Assembly (NCBI RefSeq): GCF_016482785.1
Contig: NZ_JAEMXM010000002.1
Span: 186,001-250,000, forward strand
Source of the DNA: Paenibacillus alkalitolerans
GTDB taxonomy: Bacteria > Bacillota > Bacilli > Paenibacillales > YIM-B00363
Direction of reading: 5' to 3'
DNA length: 64,000 bases
A model generated the notes under the pieces. The model searched no databases. It was not told where the DNA came from and worked only from the letters and a program-made list of their open reading frames with translations. The stretch's first letter is position 1. Every line of letters begins with the position of its first letter. Shown here one piece after another: positions 17,682 through 27,538 of this stretch. Both the position numbers and the translations under genes were made by a program.

Positions 17682-18884
17682 TCACGTATGAATCTGTGCG
17701 AGTACCTGCTCCAGCCGGTCAAAAGCCCAATCCAGCTCATCTTTCGTCACAATGAGCGGTGGCGCAAAGCGGATGACGCTCTCATGCGTCTCTTTGCAAA
17801 GCAGCCCGAGCTTCATCAACGCTTCGCAATACGGCCGTGCCTTCCCCTTCATCTCAAGCGCGATCAGCAAGCCTCGCCCGCGCGCTTCGACGATGCCCGG
17901 ATGCCGCAGCGTCCGCAACCGCCCCAAGAAGTACTCGCCCAGCTCCAACGACCGCTCGACGAGTTTCTCCTCTTCCAGCACTTCAAGCGCCGCAACGGCC
18001 ACCGCGCAGGCAAGCGGGTTTCCGCCGAACGTCGATCCGTGAGAGCCCGGCTCGAACACGCCGAGCACATCCTTATCCGCGGCGACGGCGGACACCGGCA
18101 GCACGCCGCCTCCAAGCGCCTTGCCCATAATATACATATCAGGCACAACATCTTCCCAATCGCAAGCAAAACGTTTGCCCGTCCGGCCGAAACCCGTCTG
18201 AATCTCGTCGGCCAGCAGCAGTACGTTCTGTTCCCGGCACAACTCCGAGACAGCCTTTAAATATCCGGAAGACGGAATGACGATCCCGGCTTCGCCTTGG
18301 ATCGGTTCGATAAGAATGGCCGCCGTCTTCGATGTCACCGCAGCGCGAAGCGCCTCGATGTCGCCGTACGGCAAGATTCGAAATCCGGGCGTAAACGGCC
18401 CGAACCCGCGTCTGTACTCAGGATCCGAAGAGAACGATGTTACTGTTATCGTACGCCCGTGGAAGTTTCCCGTGAATACGATAATTTCCGCTTCGTTCTC
18501 CGGAACCCCCTTCACATCGTACGCCCAACGGCGCACCGTCTTAATAGCCGTTTCCACCGCTTCCGCTCCGGTGTTCATCGGCAAAATCATCGACTTCCCC
18601 GTGTACGCCGACAGCTTCTCGTAAAACCGCGCCATCGGCTCGTTGTAAAAAGCCCGAGACGTCAGCGTCACCTTGTCGGCCTGATCTTTCAACGCCGCGA
18701 TGATTTTCGGATGGCGGTGTCCCTGATTCAGCGCGGAATAGCCGCTCAACATATCCATATATTTGTTGCCTTCCGGATCATACACCCAGACGCCTTCCGC
18801 GCGTTCCACCACAACCGGGATCGGGTGATAGTTATGCGCCCCCAACCGCTCCGTGACGTCAATAATTTGTTGCGATTTCTGCAT
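17682..18884 (-). CDS. rocD: Ornithine aminotransferase
   Basis: PLP enzyme that transfers the delta-amino group of ornithine to 2-oxoglutarate, giving glutamate semialdehyde. 400 residues. [13 protein letters not shown] (103-115), [13 protein letters not shown] (224-236) and the PLP lysine in MGKALGGG (Lys255) are classic. ATG 18884 lies 13 bases after GGGAGG; an in-frame TTG at 18890 has better spacing (7) and may be used. First gene of the arginine/proline catabolic series. Confidence 0.94.
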   Translation of the reverse strand: MQKSQQIIDVTERLGAHNYHPIPVVVERAEGVWVYDPEGNKYMDMLSGYSALNQGHRHPKIIAALKDQADKVTLTSRAFYNEPMARFYEKLSAYTGKSMILPMNTGAEAVETAIKTVRRWAYDVKGVPENEAEIIVFTGNFHGRTITVTSFSSDPEYRRGFGPFTPGFRILPYGDIEALRAAVTSKTAAILIEPIQGEAGIVIPSSGYLKAVSELCREQNVLLLADEIQTGFGRTGKRFACDWEDVVPDMYIMGKALGGGVLPVSAVAADKDVLGVFEPGSHGSTFGGNPLACAVAVAALEVLEEEKLVERSLELGEYFLGRLRTLRHPGIVEARGRGLLIALEMKGKARPYCEALMKLGLLCKETHESVIRFAPPLIVTKDELDWAFDRLEQVLAQIHT

Positions 18885-18929
18885 TGGCAATGGACTACCT
18901 CCCAACAACCACATCGGTAAGATTTACTG

Positions 18930-18957
18930 ATATTGTACGCTATTTCCTGTCCGTCAA
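18930..18957 (-). promoter_or_regulatory. Candidate promoter of rocD
   Basis: TTGACG, 16-base spacer, CAATAT on the minus strand, about 45 bases before the rocD start. No -24/-12 sigma-54 (SigL) motif, which drives roc genes in B. subtilis, was seen here. Confidence 0.45.
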
Positions 18958-19003
18958 ACCACACCGAAATTTAGACACTAACGAAAAGTAAGACGATTGG
19001 CGC

Positions 19004-19024
19004 AAAAAAACGGGCATAAGCCCG
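19004..19024 (-). terminator. Terminator after the acyl-CoA thioesterase gene
   Basis: Stem CGGGC/GCCCG with an ATAA loop followed on the minus strand by seven T; it begins right at the stop codon of the gene. Confidence 0.85.
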
Positions 19025-19025
19025 G

Positions 19026-19538
19026 TCAACCTCCATACTGTTTCTTTCGCTGTGCTTTGCGCTCCTCGTACCGCTGCTGCGCTTCGTCGAACATGCGGCG
19101 CTCGTCGTCCGTTTCCGGGATCAAGGCGGGAACCGCTGCCGGTTTGCCCGCGTCGTCCAAAGCGACGAATACGAAATGCGCCGTAGCCGCGAGCTTCTTC
19201 TCGCCCGTCAGCAGGTTCTCGTTCTCCGCACGAACGTACACTTCCATGGAGCTCCGGTGCGACCAAACGACGAACGCTTCCAACTCGAGCGCCTCCGCTT
19301 CCCGCACGGGAGCGTGAAACGTCAATCCGTTCACCGAGGCGGTGACGACAGGACGGCGGGAATGGCGCATGGAAGCCACGGTCGCGACGTTGTCCATCTG
19401 CTGCATCACTTTGCCGCCGTAAGCCGTTCCGTGATAGTTCAAGTCCGTAGGCAAAATGATCCAAGTCATGACAGTTCGCGAATCTGAAACGGTTTTTCCT
19501 CCCGGCTTCCCCGACCGGTCCTGTTCACTCATCTTCAT
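19026..19538 (-). CDS. Acyl-CoA thioesterase (YkhA-type hotdog)
   Basis: 170-residue single-hotdog thioesterase. The active-site stretch [17 protein letters not shown] (about 34-50) has the conserved Gly-Gly turn and the catalytic Asp. It should hydrolyse acyl-CoA in the cytoplasm; chain-length preference is not readable. The C-terminus is charged ([15 protein letters not shown]). Start overlaps the purT stop by 4 bases, so it is co-translated with purT. Confidence 0.88.
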   Translation of the reverse strand: MKMSEQDRSGKPGGKTVSDSRTVMTWIILPTDLNYHGTAYGGKVMQQMDNVATVASMRHSRRPVVTASVNGLTFHAPVREAEALELEAFVVWSHRSSMEVYVRAENENLLTGEKKLAATAHFVFVALDDAGKPAAVPALIPETDDERRMFDEAQQRYEERKAQRKKQYGG

Positions 19539-20737
19539 CCCTCCGGCGCGTTCTCGATTCGTAGTTGTTCAATCGCCTGGGCTGCACGCTCACGGGCTTG
19601 TCCCACGGTTTCAGCTGTGGAGACGGCGACCGCCATCCTCCGCCCCGGCATCGTTACCGGCTTGCCGAACACGCGCACCTGCGTATTCGGTACGGCCAAC
19701 GCATCACCGACGCCCTCGACCGCATACCGGTCGGACGAGTCCGCAGCTTTCAACGTGCGCGAAGCGCCCGGCGTCAGCAGACGAATCGTCGGAACCGGAA
19801 AGCCGAGAATGGCGCGGACGTGAAGCGCGAACTCGGACAAGTCCTGCGTTCCGAGCGTTACGAGACCCGTATCGTGCGGACGCGGCGACACCTCGCTAAA
19901 ATAGACGCGGTCCGGCGCCAAAAACAACTCCACGCCGTACAGTCCGTATCCTCCCAGCGCATCTGTCACAGCTTTCGCGATCCGCTGCGCTTCGGCCACT
20001 TGCTCCTCCGGCATCTCATGCGGCTGCCACGATTCGATGTAATCGCCGTCCTTCTGCACGTGGCCGATCGGCGCACAAAAAGACGTACCCGTCACGGATC
20101 GCACCGTAAGCATCGTAATTTCGGAGTCGAACCGGATAAACTCCTCCACAATGACGCGCGTCCTTTTCGCCCGCCCGCCTTCCATGGCGTAATTCCAGCA
20201 CGTCTCCACATCGTCGGGAGTTTTGCACACGGATTGCCCTTTCCCCGATGAGCTCATTATGGGCTTTATGACGCATGGCGTTCCGATCTTGGCAACGGCC
20301 TCGCGCAATTGTTCCAAAGAATCGGCAAACTCATACCGCGCGGTCGGCAAACCGAGCGTCTCCGCCGCAAGTCTCCGAATTCCTTCGCGATCCATCGTGA
20401 GTCTCGCGGCATTCGCCGTCGGCACGACGCGGTAGCCTTCCGATTCCAACTCCACCAGCGTCGGAGTAGCGATCGCTTCGATTTCGGGAACGATCACGTC
20501 CGGCTTCTCCCGTTCGATGACCTCCCTGAGCACCGCCCCGTCCAACATATCGATCACATGCGAGCGATGGGCAACCTGCATCGCCGGCGCGTTGCCGTAC
20601 CGGTCGACCGCTATCGTTTCCACGCCCAACCTCTGCGCTTCGATGACAACTTCTTTACCCAACTCTCCCGAGCCGAGCAATAACATTTTATAAGACCGAT
20701 CCGATAGAGGAGGGCCGTATGAAATAGGCTTCTTCAT
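19535..20737 (-). CDS. purT: Formate-dependent GAR transformylase
   Basis: ATP-grasp enzyme that formylates glycinamide ribonucleotide using formate and ATP, a folate-independent route in purine synthesis. 400 residues. N-terminal [15 protein letters not shown]-grasp core [16 protein letters not shown] (about 153-168) and [12 protein letters not shown] near the metal site. Starts 12 bases after the M42 peptidase gene end region and is followed by the thioesterase. Often present beside PurN in Bacilli. Confidence 0.95.
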   Translation of the reverse strand: MKKPISYGPPLSDRSYKMLLLGSGELGKEVVIEAQRLGVETIAVDRYGNAPAMQVAHRSHVIDMLDGAVLREVIEREKPDVIVPEIEAIATPTLVELESEGYRVVPTANAARLTMDREGIRRLAAETLGLPTARYEFADSLEQLREAVAKIGTPCVIKPIMSSSGKGQSVCKTPDDVETCWNYAMEGGRAKRTRVIVEEFIRFDSEITMLTVRSVTGTSFCAPIGHVQKDGDYIESWQPHEMPEEQVAEAQRIAKAVTDALGGYGLYGVELFLAPDRVYFSEVSPRPHDTGLVTLGTQDLSEFALHVRAILGFPVPTIRLLTPGASRTLKAADSSDRYAVEGVGDALAVPNTQVRVFGKPVTMPGRRMAVAVSTAETVGQARERAAQAIEQLRIENAPEG

Positions 20738-20749
20738 GTTCGTTGCCTC

Positions 20750-21823
20750 CTATTCGTTGCGGACAATGGTCTCGACGGTCGAGCGATCGCAAGACTTGAC
20801 CAGCCGCACCAGCAATTCTCTCGCCGCCGCATAGTCATCCGTATGTATTATGGCAGCCGCCGTATGAATATATCGGGCCGGAATGCCTATAACTGCGGAC
20901 GGCACGCCGCACCCGTGAAGATGCACGCGCCCCGCGTCCGTTCCGCCGGGAGAAATGAAATATTGATACGGAATCTTATTCGTCTCCGCCGTGTCGCGCA
21001 CGAATTCAACCATAAGACGGTGAGTGATCATCGTTCTATCCAATATGCGCAGCAGAGCTCCTTTGCCCAGCTGTCCGAACGCATTCTTATCGCCAGTCGC
21101 GTCGTTCGCCGGGCTCGCATCCAATACGAAGGCGATATCCGGATTGACGAGCTCGGACGCCGTTTCCGCCCCGCGCAAGCCCATCTCCTCCTGTACCGTT
21201 GCACCCGAATATACGACGTTCGGATGGGATGCTCCCTGCAGCTCGCGCAGCAGTTCAATCGCCAAACCTACGCCGTACCGGTTGTCCCATGCTTTCGCCA
21301 TAATCTTCTTGGGGTTCGCCATAGGAGTGAACGGGCACACCGGCACGATCGGCTGGCCCGGCAATACTCCGGTCGCTTCCGCGTCCGCACGGTCATCCGC
21401 GCCGATATCGAGAAACATATGAGGGATATCCATCGGTTTATTTCTCGTCGCCTCATCGAGCAAATGCGGCGGAGTCGATCCGACGACGCCGATGACCGGC
21501 CCGTTCTTCGTCATAATCTGCATGCGCTGAGCGAGCAGCACTTGACTCCACCAGCCGCCGAGCGGCGTGAATTTGATCATGCCCTTATCGGTGATGCCCG
21601 TTACCATAAAACCCACTTCATCCATGTGCCCCGCCACCATAACTACCGGGCCGGCGGAGTCGCCGCGCTTCACGCCGAAGATGCCGCCGATGCGGTCTTG
21701 AACGATTTCGTCCGAAACCGGCTCCAGTTGGGAGCGTACAAATTTTCGCACATTTTGCTCGAACCCCGGCGCACCAGGCAGCTCCGTCAACGTGCGGAAT
21801 AAGGAAAGCGTCTGCTCATTCAT
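20750..21823 (-). CDS. M42 family metallo-aminopeptidase
   Basis: Two-metal aminopeptidase of the glutamyl aminopeptidase/tetrahedral (TET) family, 357 residues. Metal and catalytic motifs: [32 protein letters not shown] and [12 protein letters not shown]. Cytoplasmic; usually forms a dodecamer that trims peptides. First of two M42 paralogues in this window (the other is at 28766). Upstream of purT in the same direction. Confidence 0.9.
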   Translation of the reverse strand: MNEQTLSLFRTLTELPGAPGFEQNVRKFVRSQLEPVSDEIVQDRIGGIFGVKRGDSAGPVVMVAGHMDEVGFMVTGITDKGMIKFTPLGGWWSQVLLAQRMQIMTKNGPVIGVVGSTPPHLLDEATRNKPMDIPHMFLDIGADDRADAEATGVLPGQPIVPVCPFTPMANPKKIMAKAWDNRYGVGLAIELLRELQGASHPNVVYSGATVQEEMGLRGAETASELVNPDIAFVLDASPANDATGDKNAFGQLGKGALLRILDRTMITHRLMVEFVRDTAETNKIPYQYFISPGGTDAGRVHLHGCGVPSAVIGIPARYIHTAAAIIHTDDYAAARELLVRLVKSCDRSTVETIVRNE

Positions 21824-21857
21824 AAAGGCTGCATCCCCCTAAGCGTTTCAGTCAACA

Positions 21858-22316
21858 TCAAGATGGATCCAAATCGCGAAAAAGCTTCTCCACCGAAGCC
21901 GCGTCGTATGCGCCCCTCTTCTTGAATTCGAGGAGCTTCTCGCGCAGCGCTTTCGCGTATGCCTCGTCCTCATCGCCTTCGAACGCAGGCATCGGATCGA
22001 ACCACACATAGTTGTTATCCGGTCCGTTGCGTAAGAACGGCTTCTTCCAAGCGTCCGGATACCGGTACGGCTGCTCCGAGAACAATATGCCGAGCACGGC
22101 GTCCGAATCGATCGGAAGCAGGTGGCGGTACAATTGTTCCGCTCCGCCTTCCGCAATATCCCTATGTATATAACTGTACTGGAGCATATGCTCCCCTGTC
22201 GGATCGTCCTTCACGATCGCATACCGTTCCGACTCGGATTGTTCCAAAATCCGCACTTCCGACAAGCGCTGCTCCAGTTCCTCGCCCGACACCAACGTCA
22301 TTTGCCGTAATGACAC
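21858..22316 (-). CDS. Conserved hypothetical protein
   Basis: 152 residues, acidic, no signal peptide or membrane segment. Contains ESERYAIVKDDPTGEHMLQY and a PDAWKKPFLRNGPDNNYVWFDP block. I do not recognise the family; a compact cytoplasmic alpha/beta protein seems likely. ATG has a weak purine stretch upstream. Same strand as the M42 peptidase, 34 bases before it. Confidence 0.6.
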   Translation of the reverse strand: MSLRQMTLVSGEELEQRLSEVRILEQSESERYAIVKDDPTGEHMLQYSYIHRDIAEGGAEQLYRHLLPIDSDAVLGILFSEQPYRYPDAWKKPFLRNGPDNNYVWFDPMPAFEGDEDEAYAKALREKLLEFKKRGAYDAASVEKLFRDLDPS

Positions 22317-22376
22317 GCGTAATCACCCGCTTTGCGGCTTTAGTTCCTTGGAAATTATACCACATGCACACGTACA

Positions 22377-22405
22377 AAAGAAAAAAGCACGACCGAGGTC
22401 ATGCT
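22377..22405 (-). terminator. Terminator of the PrsA-like gene
   Basis: Stem AGCATGACC/GGTCGTGCT (one G-T pair) followed on the minus strand by TTTTTTCTTTT. The stem includes the stop codon of the foldase gene. Confidence 0.85.
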
Positions 22406-23370
22406 TGCTGCAAATAGTTCTCAATTTTCGCTTTCGAGCGAAGTTCTTCGATATAAGCTTGAGATTTTTCGTTAGTTTGCTGCTGTACCAGCGTTTCGCG
22501 GATTTCTTCTTTTTTCTCATCGAAGGTTGGAGTTTTCGCTTCCTTTTTATCCGTCACCTTAATGATATGGAACCCGTAGTCCGTCTCCACTATGCCGCTT
22601 AATTCGCCGACCGGAGTTTTGAATGCCGCTTCTTCAAACTCAGGCATCATTTGCCCTTTGCCGAAGAAATCGAGATCGCCGCCTTTCGCCGCACTGCCGG
22701 GATCCTTCGACTTTTCTTCCGCCAGCTCGGCGAAATCCGCGCCTTCTTTCAATTGCTTAACAATCGCTTCCGCTTCTTCTTTCGTTTCCACAAGGATGTG
22801 GGAAGCGCGCACCTGTTCGGGTGTGGAGAACTGCTCTTTGTTTTCGTCGTAATATTTCTTTAAATCTTCGTCGGTAATTTTAATTTGAGGAGCCAGCAAT
22901 TTTGTGAGCTGAACCTGCGTCACAAGCTGTTCTTTCAATTTGTCAACCGTCAATCCGTACTGGACCAACGCTTGGTCGAATGCTTCCTGACCGCCCATCT
23001 GTTCCTTGATTTTGTCCACTTCGGCGTTTAACTCTTCGTCTGTAACCTTAATGTTCGACTTCTTCGCCGCGTTATCGACAAGACGTTCAGTTATCAATTG
23101 GTCGACCGCCTGAGCGCCGCCTTGGCTAACCAAAAAATCATACAATTCGTTAGCGGTGATCGTTTCGTCGTCCACCTTCGCAACGGCTTCCGATCCTACA
23201 TTGCCGCCGCCGCCCGCTGCCGGACCGTTGCCGTCTTGCGCGAACGCATACGCCGCAAATCCGACGGCGGTAGCTCCGAACAGCACCCAAGGGAGCACCG
23301 TTCTCAACACTTTGTTCCCTGCCGCTTTTTCTCCGTTATCATTTTTCTTTGTCTCTTGATGTTCCGTCAT
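22399..23370 (-). CDS. PrsA/SurA-like peptidyl-prolyl isomerase, membrane-anchored
   Basis: Extracytoplasmic foldase, 323 residues. Residues 1-20 are hydrophilic, 21-44 form one transmembrane anchor (no lipobox, unlike classical PrsA), 60-180 are a SurA_N-type chaperone region (VDDETITANELYDFL) and about 187-280 a parvulin domain (VRASHILVETKEEAE, KGGDLDFFGKGQMMPEFE, YGFHIIKV). Expected to help fold secreted proteins outside the membrane. AGGAGG lies before ATG. Confidence 0.87.
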   Translation of the reverse strand: MTEHQETKKNDNGEKAAGNKVLRTVLPWVLFGATAVGFAAYAFAQDGNGPAAGGGGNVGSEAVAKVDDETITANELYDFLVSQGGAQAVDQLITERLVDNAAKKSNIKVTDEELNAEVDKIKEQMGGQEAFDQALVQYGLTVDKLKEQLVTQVQLTKLLAPQIKITDEDLKKYYDENKEQFSTPEQVRASHILVETKEEAEAIVKQLKEGADFAELAEEKSKDPGSAAKGGDLDFFGKGQMMPEFEEAAFKTPVGELSGIVETDYGFHIIKVTDKKEAKTPTFDEKKEEIRETLVQQQTNEKSQAYIEELRSKAKIENYLQQA

Positions 23371-23536
23371 CCTACATCCTCCTGTGCATTGATCACTTAT
23401 TGTTTACGGACAGCTTCGACCGCCTCTTAGCGACTGCCTCTATTTAAACCCACAAACGCAATCGTCTCATATAACAACCAGTTTGTCCATATTTTTGCGG
23501 CGTATATCCCCCATTCGGAAGAAAATCGATTCCTCC

Positions 23537-23547
23537 TGTGGTATAAT
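23537..23547 (+). promoter_or_regulatory. Extended -10 promoter of the M20 hydrolase gene
   Basis: TGTGGTATAAT: a perfect TATAAT (23542-23547) with TG one base upstream; the -35 is poor. About 57 bases before the start codon. Confidence 0.6.
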
Positions 23548-23603
23548 CCGAGACGACATCACTCATTATTTTACCCGACCAAAGAGAGGACGGAAACTAT
23601 ATT

Positions 23604-24776
23604 ATGAAACAAAAAGCGCTGCGCCGCATCGACGAAATATCAACTAGAATCCGAGGGATTGCGGAAGCGATCGGAAACCGCCCCGAACTCGGGAACGAAG
23701 AGTTTTTCGCTTATGAGACGTTAACCGCGGCCCTTAAAGAGTACGGTTTTCAAGTGGAAGGGAATGCGTTGGGATTGTCCACCGCATTCGTCGCCACTTA
23801 CGATTCCGGAAAGCCCGGACCCGTCGTCGCGTTCATGGCCGAATACGACGCTTTGCCCGAGGTCGGCCACGCTTGCGGCCATCATCTCATCTGTTCGATG
23901 AGCGTCGCGGCGGCGGCCGGTCTCGCTTCGGTCATCGGCGACATCGGCGGTTCGATCCGCGTATACGGTACGCCGGCCGAGGAAACGCGCGGCGCGAAAG
24001 TGCTGATGGCGGAAGCGGGCATGTTCCGCGACGTAAGCTTCGCGTTGATGGCGCATCCGTACTATGCATACGAGCGGTCGGGACAATCGCTGGCGATGGA
24101 CGCGCTGCGCTTCGAATTCCGCGGCCGGACCGCGCATGCCGCGGCGAACCCGTACGACGGCATTAACGCGCTGGACGCCGTCATTCAATTGTTCAACAGC
24201 GTGAACGCCCTTCGCCAACAAACGAGAAGCCACGCCCGCATTCACGGCGTCATCACTGAAGGAGGCAAAGCGGCAAACGTTATTCCCGATTATGCGTGCG
24301 CCGATTTTTATGTCCGTTCGGCACAGCGTGCTTATACGGACGAACTGGCGGAACGGGTGAAGAAGTGCGCGGAAGGTGCGGCATTGCAAACCGGATGCAC
24401 GCTTACCGTATCAAACTATGAGTTTTCGTACGACGAGCTGCGCACGAACGAAACGTTGTCCGGCGTGTTTGCGAAAAATCTCGTGGAGATGGGCGTGGCC
24501 GAATCCGAGATTCAGACCGGCGAAGACCACGGATCGCTCGATCTGGGCAACGTGTCCTTGCAATGCCCAGCCATCCATCCGTACGTCAAAGTGGTGGATG
24601 AGAAGCATTCGCTCCATACGAGGGAATTCCGGGATTTGGCGATGACGGAGCGGGCGTTCGACGGCATGCTGTTCGGCGCGAAAGCACTCGCCGCCACTGC
24701 GTTTGACGTCATTGCGGATCCGGTGCTGCTTCGCGCCGTCCGCGAGGAGTTTGAGCGGGCTTCTAAAGCAAAATAG
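23604..24776 (+). CDS. M20 family amidohydrolase/peptidase
   Basis: Zinc-dependent hydrolase of the AbgB/M20 group, 390 residues. Catalytic region MAEYDALPEVGHACGHHL (about 78-95), PAEETRGAK (glutamate ligand), dimerisation domain around FEFRGRTAHAAANPYDGINALDA and C-terminal TGEDHGSLDLGN. Members cleave amide bonds of aminobenzoyl-glutamate, acylated amino acids or peptides; the substrate here is unknown. AGAGAGGACGG upstream of ATG. Monocistronic, with its own promoter and terminator. Confidence 0.88.
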   Translation: MKQKALRRIDEISTRIRGIAEAIGNRPELGNEEFFAYETLTAALKEYGFQVEGNALGLSTAFVATYDSGKPGPVVAFMAEYDALPEVGHACGHHLICSMSVAAAAGLASVIGDIGGSIRVYGTPAEETRGAKVLMAEAGMFRDVSFALMAHPYYAYERSGQSLAMDALRFEFRGRTAHAAANPYDGINALDAVIQLFNSVNALRQQTRSHARIHGVITEGGKAANVIPDYACADFYVRSAQRAYTDELAERVKKCAEGAALQTGCTLTVSNYEFSYDELRTNETLSGVFAKNLVEMGVAESEIQTGEDHGSLDLGNVSLQCPAIHPYVKVVDEKHSLHTREFRDLAMTERAFDGMLFGAKALAATAFDVIADPVLLRAVREEFERASKAK

Positions 24777-24785
24777 TTGAATAAG

Positions 24786-24825
24786 GGGCTATCCGATACG
24801 TCTGTTTAAGACATTCGGATAGCCC
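24786..24825 (+). terminator. Terminator after the M20 hydrolase gene
   Basis: Perfect 11-bp stem GGGCTATCCGA/TCGGATAGCCC, 18-base loop, then TGCGATTT. About 10 bases past the stop codon. Confidence 0.7.
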
Positions 24826-24875
24826 TGCGATTTAGACAGATCAGACGGTGTTGGCCGAAAAAACGGTATAGATTA

Positions 24876-25145
24876 ATAGGGTCAATTATTGAGCTTATTC
24901 TTAAAAATAGGATCAACTTTTGACCTTATTCTACTCGTGATCACAGTTGCAGAGCCGGAGATATGGATCGCGGCCACTGTATAGGATCAATAATTGACCT
25001 TATTCATAAAAATGGGGTCAACTTTTGACCTTATTCTACCCATGATCACACATGTAGTGCAGGATAAATTGAACGCTGTGGGTGAATAAGGTCAATTTTT
25101 GAGCTTATTCTTTGACATTAGATCAATTTTTGAGCTTATCCTATT
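24876..25145. repeat. Array of GGTCAA-TTGACC palindromic repeats
   Basis: Six related elements of the form (A)GG(G/A)TCAA-N3-5-TTGA(C/G)CTTAT, alternating with AAAAATA/GGGG and CTACTCGTGATCACA-type tails. Two long copies (about 24879-24950 and 24985-25055) are near duplicates, and shorter ones follow up to 25140. It fills the whole gap between the convergent M20 and MFS genes. Confidence 0.85.
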
Positions 25146-25157
25146 TGATACTTCCAT

Positions 25158-26486
25158 TCACAGAGTCGCCGCTGCCGAGTTCGTTTGCTGAGAAGAAGCG
25201 GGCGAGACTTGAGCGCCGTCCCCGGAAGACGCTCTGTGCATCCGCTCGTCCAGCTTCGGCGTAATGCCCGCAAATAACACGATGCCCGATACGCCGACAA
25301 ACAGCGCGATTAATCCCATCGACCAAGACGGGAATACGGCGCCAAGCGACACCGCCAGCGTGCCGATCATGCTCGCGCCCGTGTGCGTCAAGCCTCCTAC
25401 GGCCATATATGCGCCTCTTGCATCATCAGGAGTGATGGAACCATGGTAAGCCATCCGGATCGGGACATTGACGACCTCTCCCCACGTGGCGAGCGCCATT
25501 GCAACGATGAGCGGCCAAGGGTCGTTGCTGTACATTTGAAACGCGTAGCCCGTAACATACAAAATCATTCCGGCGAACAACGTATGCTTCTCCTTAAATC
25601 TGCGCATGGCGGCTACCGCTAATATGGAGAACAACACGACAAACAACGTATTTTCCGTTCTCAGCAGCCCCAGCATTTGAACGCCGTTCAAGCTTAAGCT
25701 GCTCTCTCCCCATGAAAACAACGTGCGAATGCCCATTTCATCCGCCAAACGCACTCCGATATAATTTCCGATATGAAACTCCGAAGATAATACCAACAGG
25801 TTTGCAACCATGAACAGCATGAACGTTCTGTCGCGCAGCACTCTCCCGTAGCTGCGCAGCACGTCGCCGATTCCCGCAAATGCGGAAACAGCGGCGGCGT
25901 AATTGTGTGCGGGCCGATGCGTCTCGTCGATGCGCCAAAGCGTGATCGCCGTCGAAACGGCGGTCATCGCCGTCAATGCAATCAACAAGCCGGTAAGATG
26001 CGTTGCGAACAAATAAGCGCCCACCATTCCGCCCAACGCGATTGCCAAGTTGTTTGACCAATAGAAGATCGAATACATATATTTCCTTTGTTCCGGCGAC
26101 GTGACATCGAGCAGCATGCCGTCCGAAGAAGGACCGAACAATCCCCATCCGATTTGTACGCCGAACGAAGCGGCGAGCGCCAGCCATGCCGAATCGACCC
26201 ATGCGGACGCAGCCAGCGCCATCAATGCATACGAACCGAGCCAAACAAATTCGGCTCCGACCATGAGCGGTTTACGCCCGATACGATCCGACCAATAACC
26301 CGAGAGAAAGCTGGCGGCAAAGCCGACAATGACGCCACCGGTCAACGCGATGCCGGCTACGGCGCTCCCGAGCTCCCGAGCAAAATAAATCGCCATATAA
26401 GGAATGACCATGTTGAACAGCAAAGAACCGAAAAACCCGAGTGCGATCCGAATGCGAATGTTGGGATGAAAATCTCGAAATTTCAT
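25158..26486 (-). CDS. MFS transporter
   Basis: 442-residue major facilitator with 11-12 hydrophobic segments. The loop 2-3 signature reads GYWSDRIGRKPLMVG. Transport direction and substrate are unknown; the overall pattern resembles drug- or sugar-efflux MFS proteins. Start at inner ATG 26486 with AGGAG about 12 bases upstream; the 57 extra codons upstream read over the kapB terminator and are not coding. Follows that terminator closely. Confidence 0.85.
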   Translation of the reverse strand: MKFRDFHPNIRIRIALGFFGSLLFNMVIPYMAIYFARELGSAVAGIALTGGVIVGFAASFLSGYWSDRIGRKPLMVGAEFVWLGSYALMALAASAWVDSAWLALAASFGVQIGWGLFGPSSDGMLLDVTSPEQRKYMYSIFYWSNNLAIALGGMVGAYLFATHLTGLLIALTAMTAVSTAITLWRIDETHRPAHNYAAAVSAFAGIGDVLRSYGRVLRDRTFMLFMVANLLVLSSEFHIGNYIGVRLADEMGIRTLFSWGESSLSLNGVQMLGLLRTENTLFVVLFSILAVAAMRRFKEKHTLFAGMILYVTGYAFQMYSNDPWPLIVAMALATWGEVVNVPIRMAYHGSITPDDARGAYMAVGGLTHTGASMIGTLAVSLGAVFPSWSMGLIALFVGVSGIVLFAGITPKLDERMHRASSGDGAQVSPASSQQTNSAAATL

Positions 26487-26510
26487 TTCTCTTTCGGCTC
26501 CTGACCCTAT

Positions 26511-26547
26511 TAAAAATAAAAGCCCCTCATCCATAACGATGAGAGGC
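26511..26547 (-). terminator. Terminator after kapB
   Basis: Stem GCCTCTCAT/ATGAGGGGC with an 8-base loop followed on the minus strand by TTTTATTTTTAAT. Marks the 3-prime end of the long block that may begin at 36786. Confidence 0.87.
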
Positions 26548-26578
26548 GCACGTTTGTTGCCTCCGTTATCGCTTACGA

Positions 26579-26968
26579 TTACGGGAAATATTCCTTCGCC
26601 AGCTGGCGCAGCTCCGCGACGCACCGGTCGCCGAACGGCGTTCCGAGCACCTCGCAAGCCGCCGTCTCCCGCTCCAACGCTTCCTTCAGCGATGTTTTGT
26701 AATCCGGCGCCTCTTTCCCGTCATACCGTTCAACGTACCCAAGCGGCACGTTCGCCACTTCACGGTACGCTAACGCGCGGCGTTGGTGGAAGAAGGGCAC
26801 GTCCGACTGCATCGGATTGTGCAGGTCGCCTTGCGTCGGATGCTTGAGCACCGCCAACATGCGAACCTTCGCCATGGGACCGTCCGCCGACAACAGTTCG
26901 CCGACATACACCCCGCTCTTATACTCCGCAACGACAAGCGTTCCCGGATTCAAGTTCGTTACGCTCAT
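26579..26968 (-). CDS. kapB: Kinase-associated lipoprotein B homologue
   Basis: 129 residues matching KapB, which in B. subtilis supports KinB in the sporulation phosphorelay. Signature: TLVVAEYKSGVYVGEL, LAVLKHPTQGDLHNP and DVPFFHQRRALAYREVANVP. N-terminal beta-barrel plus C-terminal helices. No lipobox is visible. No kinB gene is adjacent here; it sits 15 bases after the glutathione peroxidase gene. Confidence 0.88.
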   Translation of the reverse strand: MSVTNLNPGTLVVAEYKSGVYVGELLSADGPMAKVRMLAVLKHPTQGDLHNPMQSDVPFFHQRRALAYREVANVPLGYVERYDGKEAPDYKTSLKEALERETAACEVLGTPFGDRCVAELRQLAKEYFP

Positions 26969-26983
26969 GAATCAATCGCTCCT

Positions 26984-27469
26984 TTATGCGTTCAATTCCC
27001 GCTCGATCGCCGAACGTAGTGCTTCGTCATCCGGCGCGACTTTGCTGGAGAACCGTCCGGCTACGGCGCCGGTTTTCCCGATCAGAAACTTCTCGAAATT
27101 CCACTGCACATCTCCCGACGGGTCCGCGTGCGAAGTCAAAAACCGGTACACCTCGTGCATATCGACTCCGAGCGCATGGACTTTGTCGAACAACTCGAAC
27201 GTCACTCCGTAATTGACGGAGCAAAACTGTTCGATTTCCTGAATCGCCCCCGGTTCTTGTGCGCCGAAATCGTTGGAAGGGAACGCGAGAATGCGGAAAC
27301 CTCGATCCTTGTAGTCCCGGTACAATTGTTCCAGACCGGCATATTGCGGGGTGAATCCGCATTGGGAAGCGACGTTGACGATAAGCAGCACTTTCCCCTT
27401 ATACTCACTGAGACTGCGCTCATTTCCTTTCGCATCGACGGCTTGCAATTCGTAGAAGGTATTGGCCAC
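26984..27469 (-). CDS. bsaA: Glutathione peroxidase-family thiol peroxidase
   Basis: 161-residue peroxidase that probably uses thioredoxin or bacillithiol. Cysteine (not selenocysteine) is in VASQCGFTPQY (Cys37), with Gln71 in FGAQEPG and Trp in QWNFEKFLIG. A second Cys (about 83) could resolve the disulfide. Start set at GTG 27469, nine bases after GGGAG and giving the usual family length; ATGs at 27475 and 27478 sit too close to that site. Confidence 0.9.
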   Translation of the reverse strand: MANTFYELQAVDAKGNERSLSEYKGKVLLIVNVASQCGFTPQYAGLEQLYRDYKDRGFRILAFPSNDFGAQEPGAIQEIEQFCSVNYGVTFELFDKVHALGVDMHEVYRFLTSHADPSGDVQWNFEKFLIGKTGAVAGRFSSKVAPDDEALRSAIERELNA

Positions 27470-27538
27470 GATCATCATCTCCCGTTCACAAATATTTTCC
27501 ATCCATATCATATCACGCCGGACAACCCATGCCAAAAA

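Noticed and set aside
18885-18960. Sigma-54 (-24/-12) promoter before rocD
   Set aside because: No GG-N10-GC motif in place; the region fits a sigma-A-like pair better.
26984-27469. Selenocysteine in the glutathione peroxidase
   Set aside because: The active-site codon is TGC for Cys; no in-frame TGA is present.
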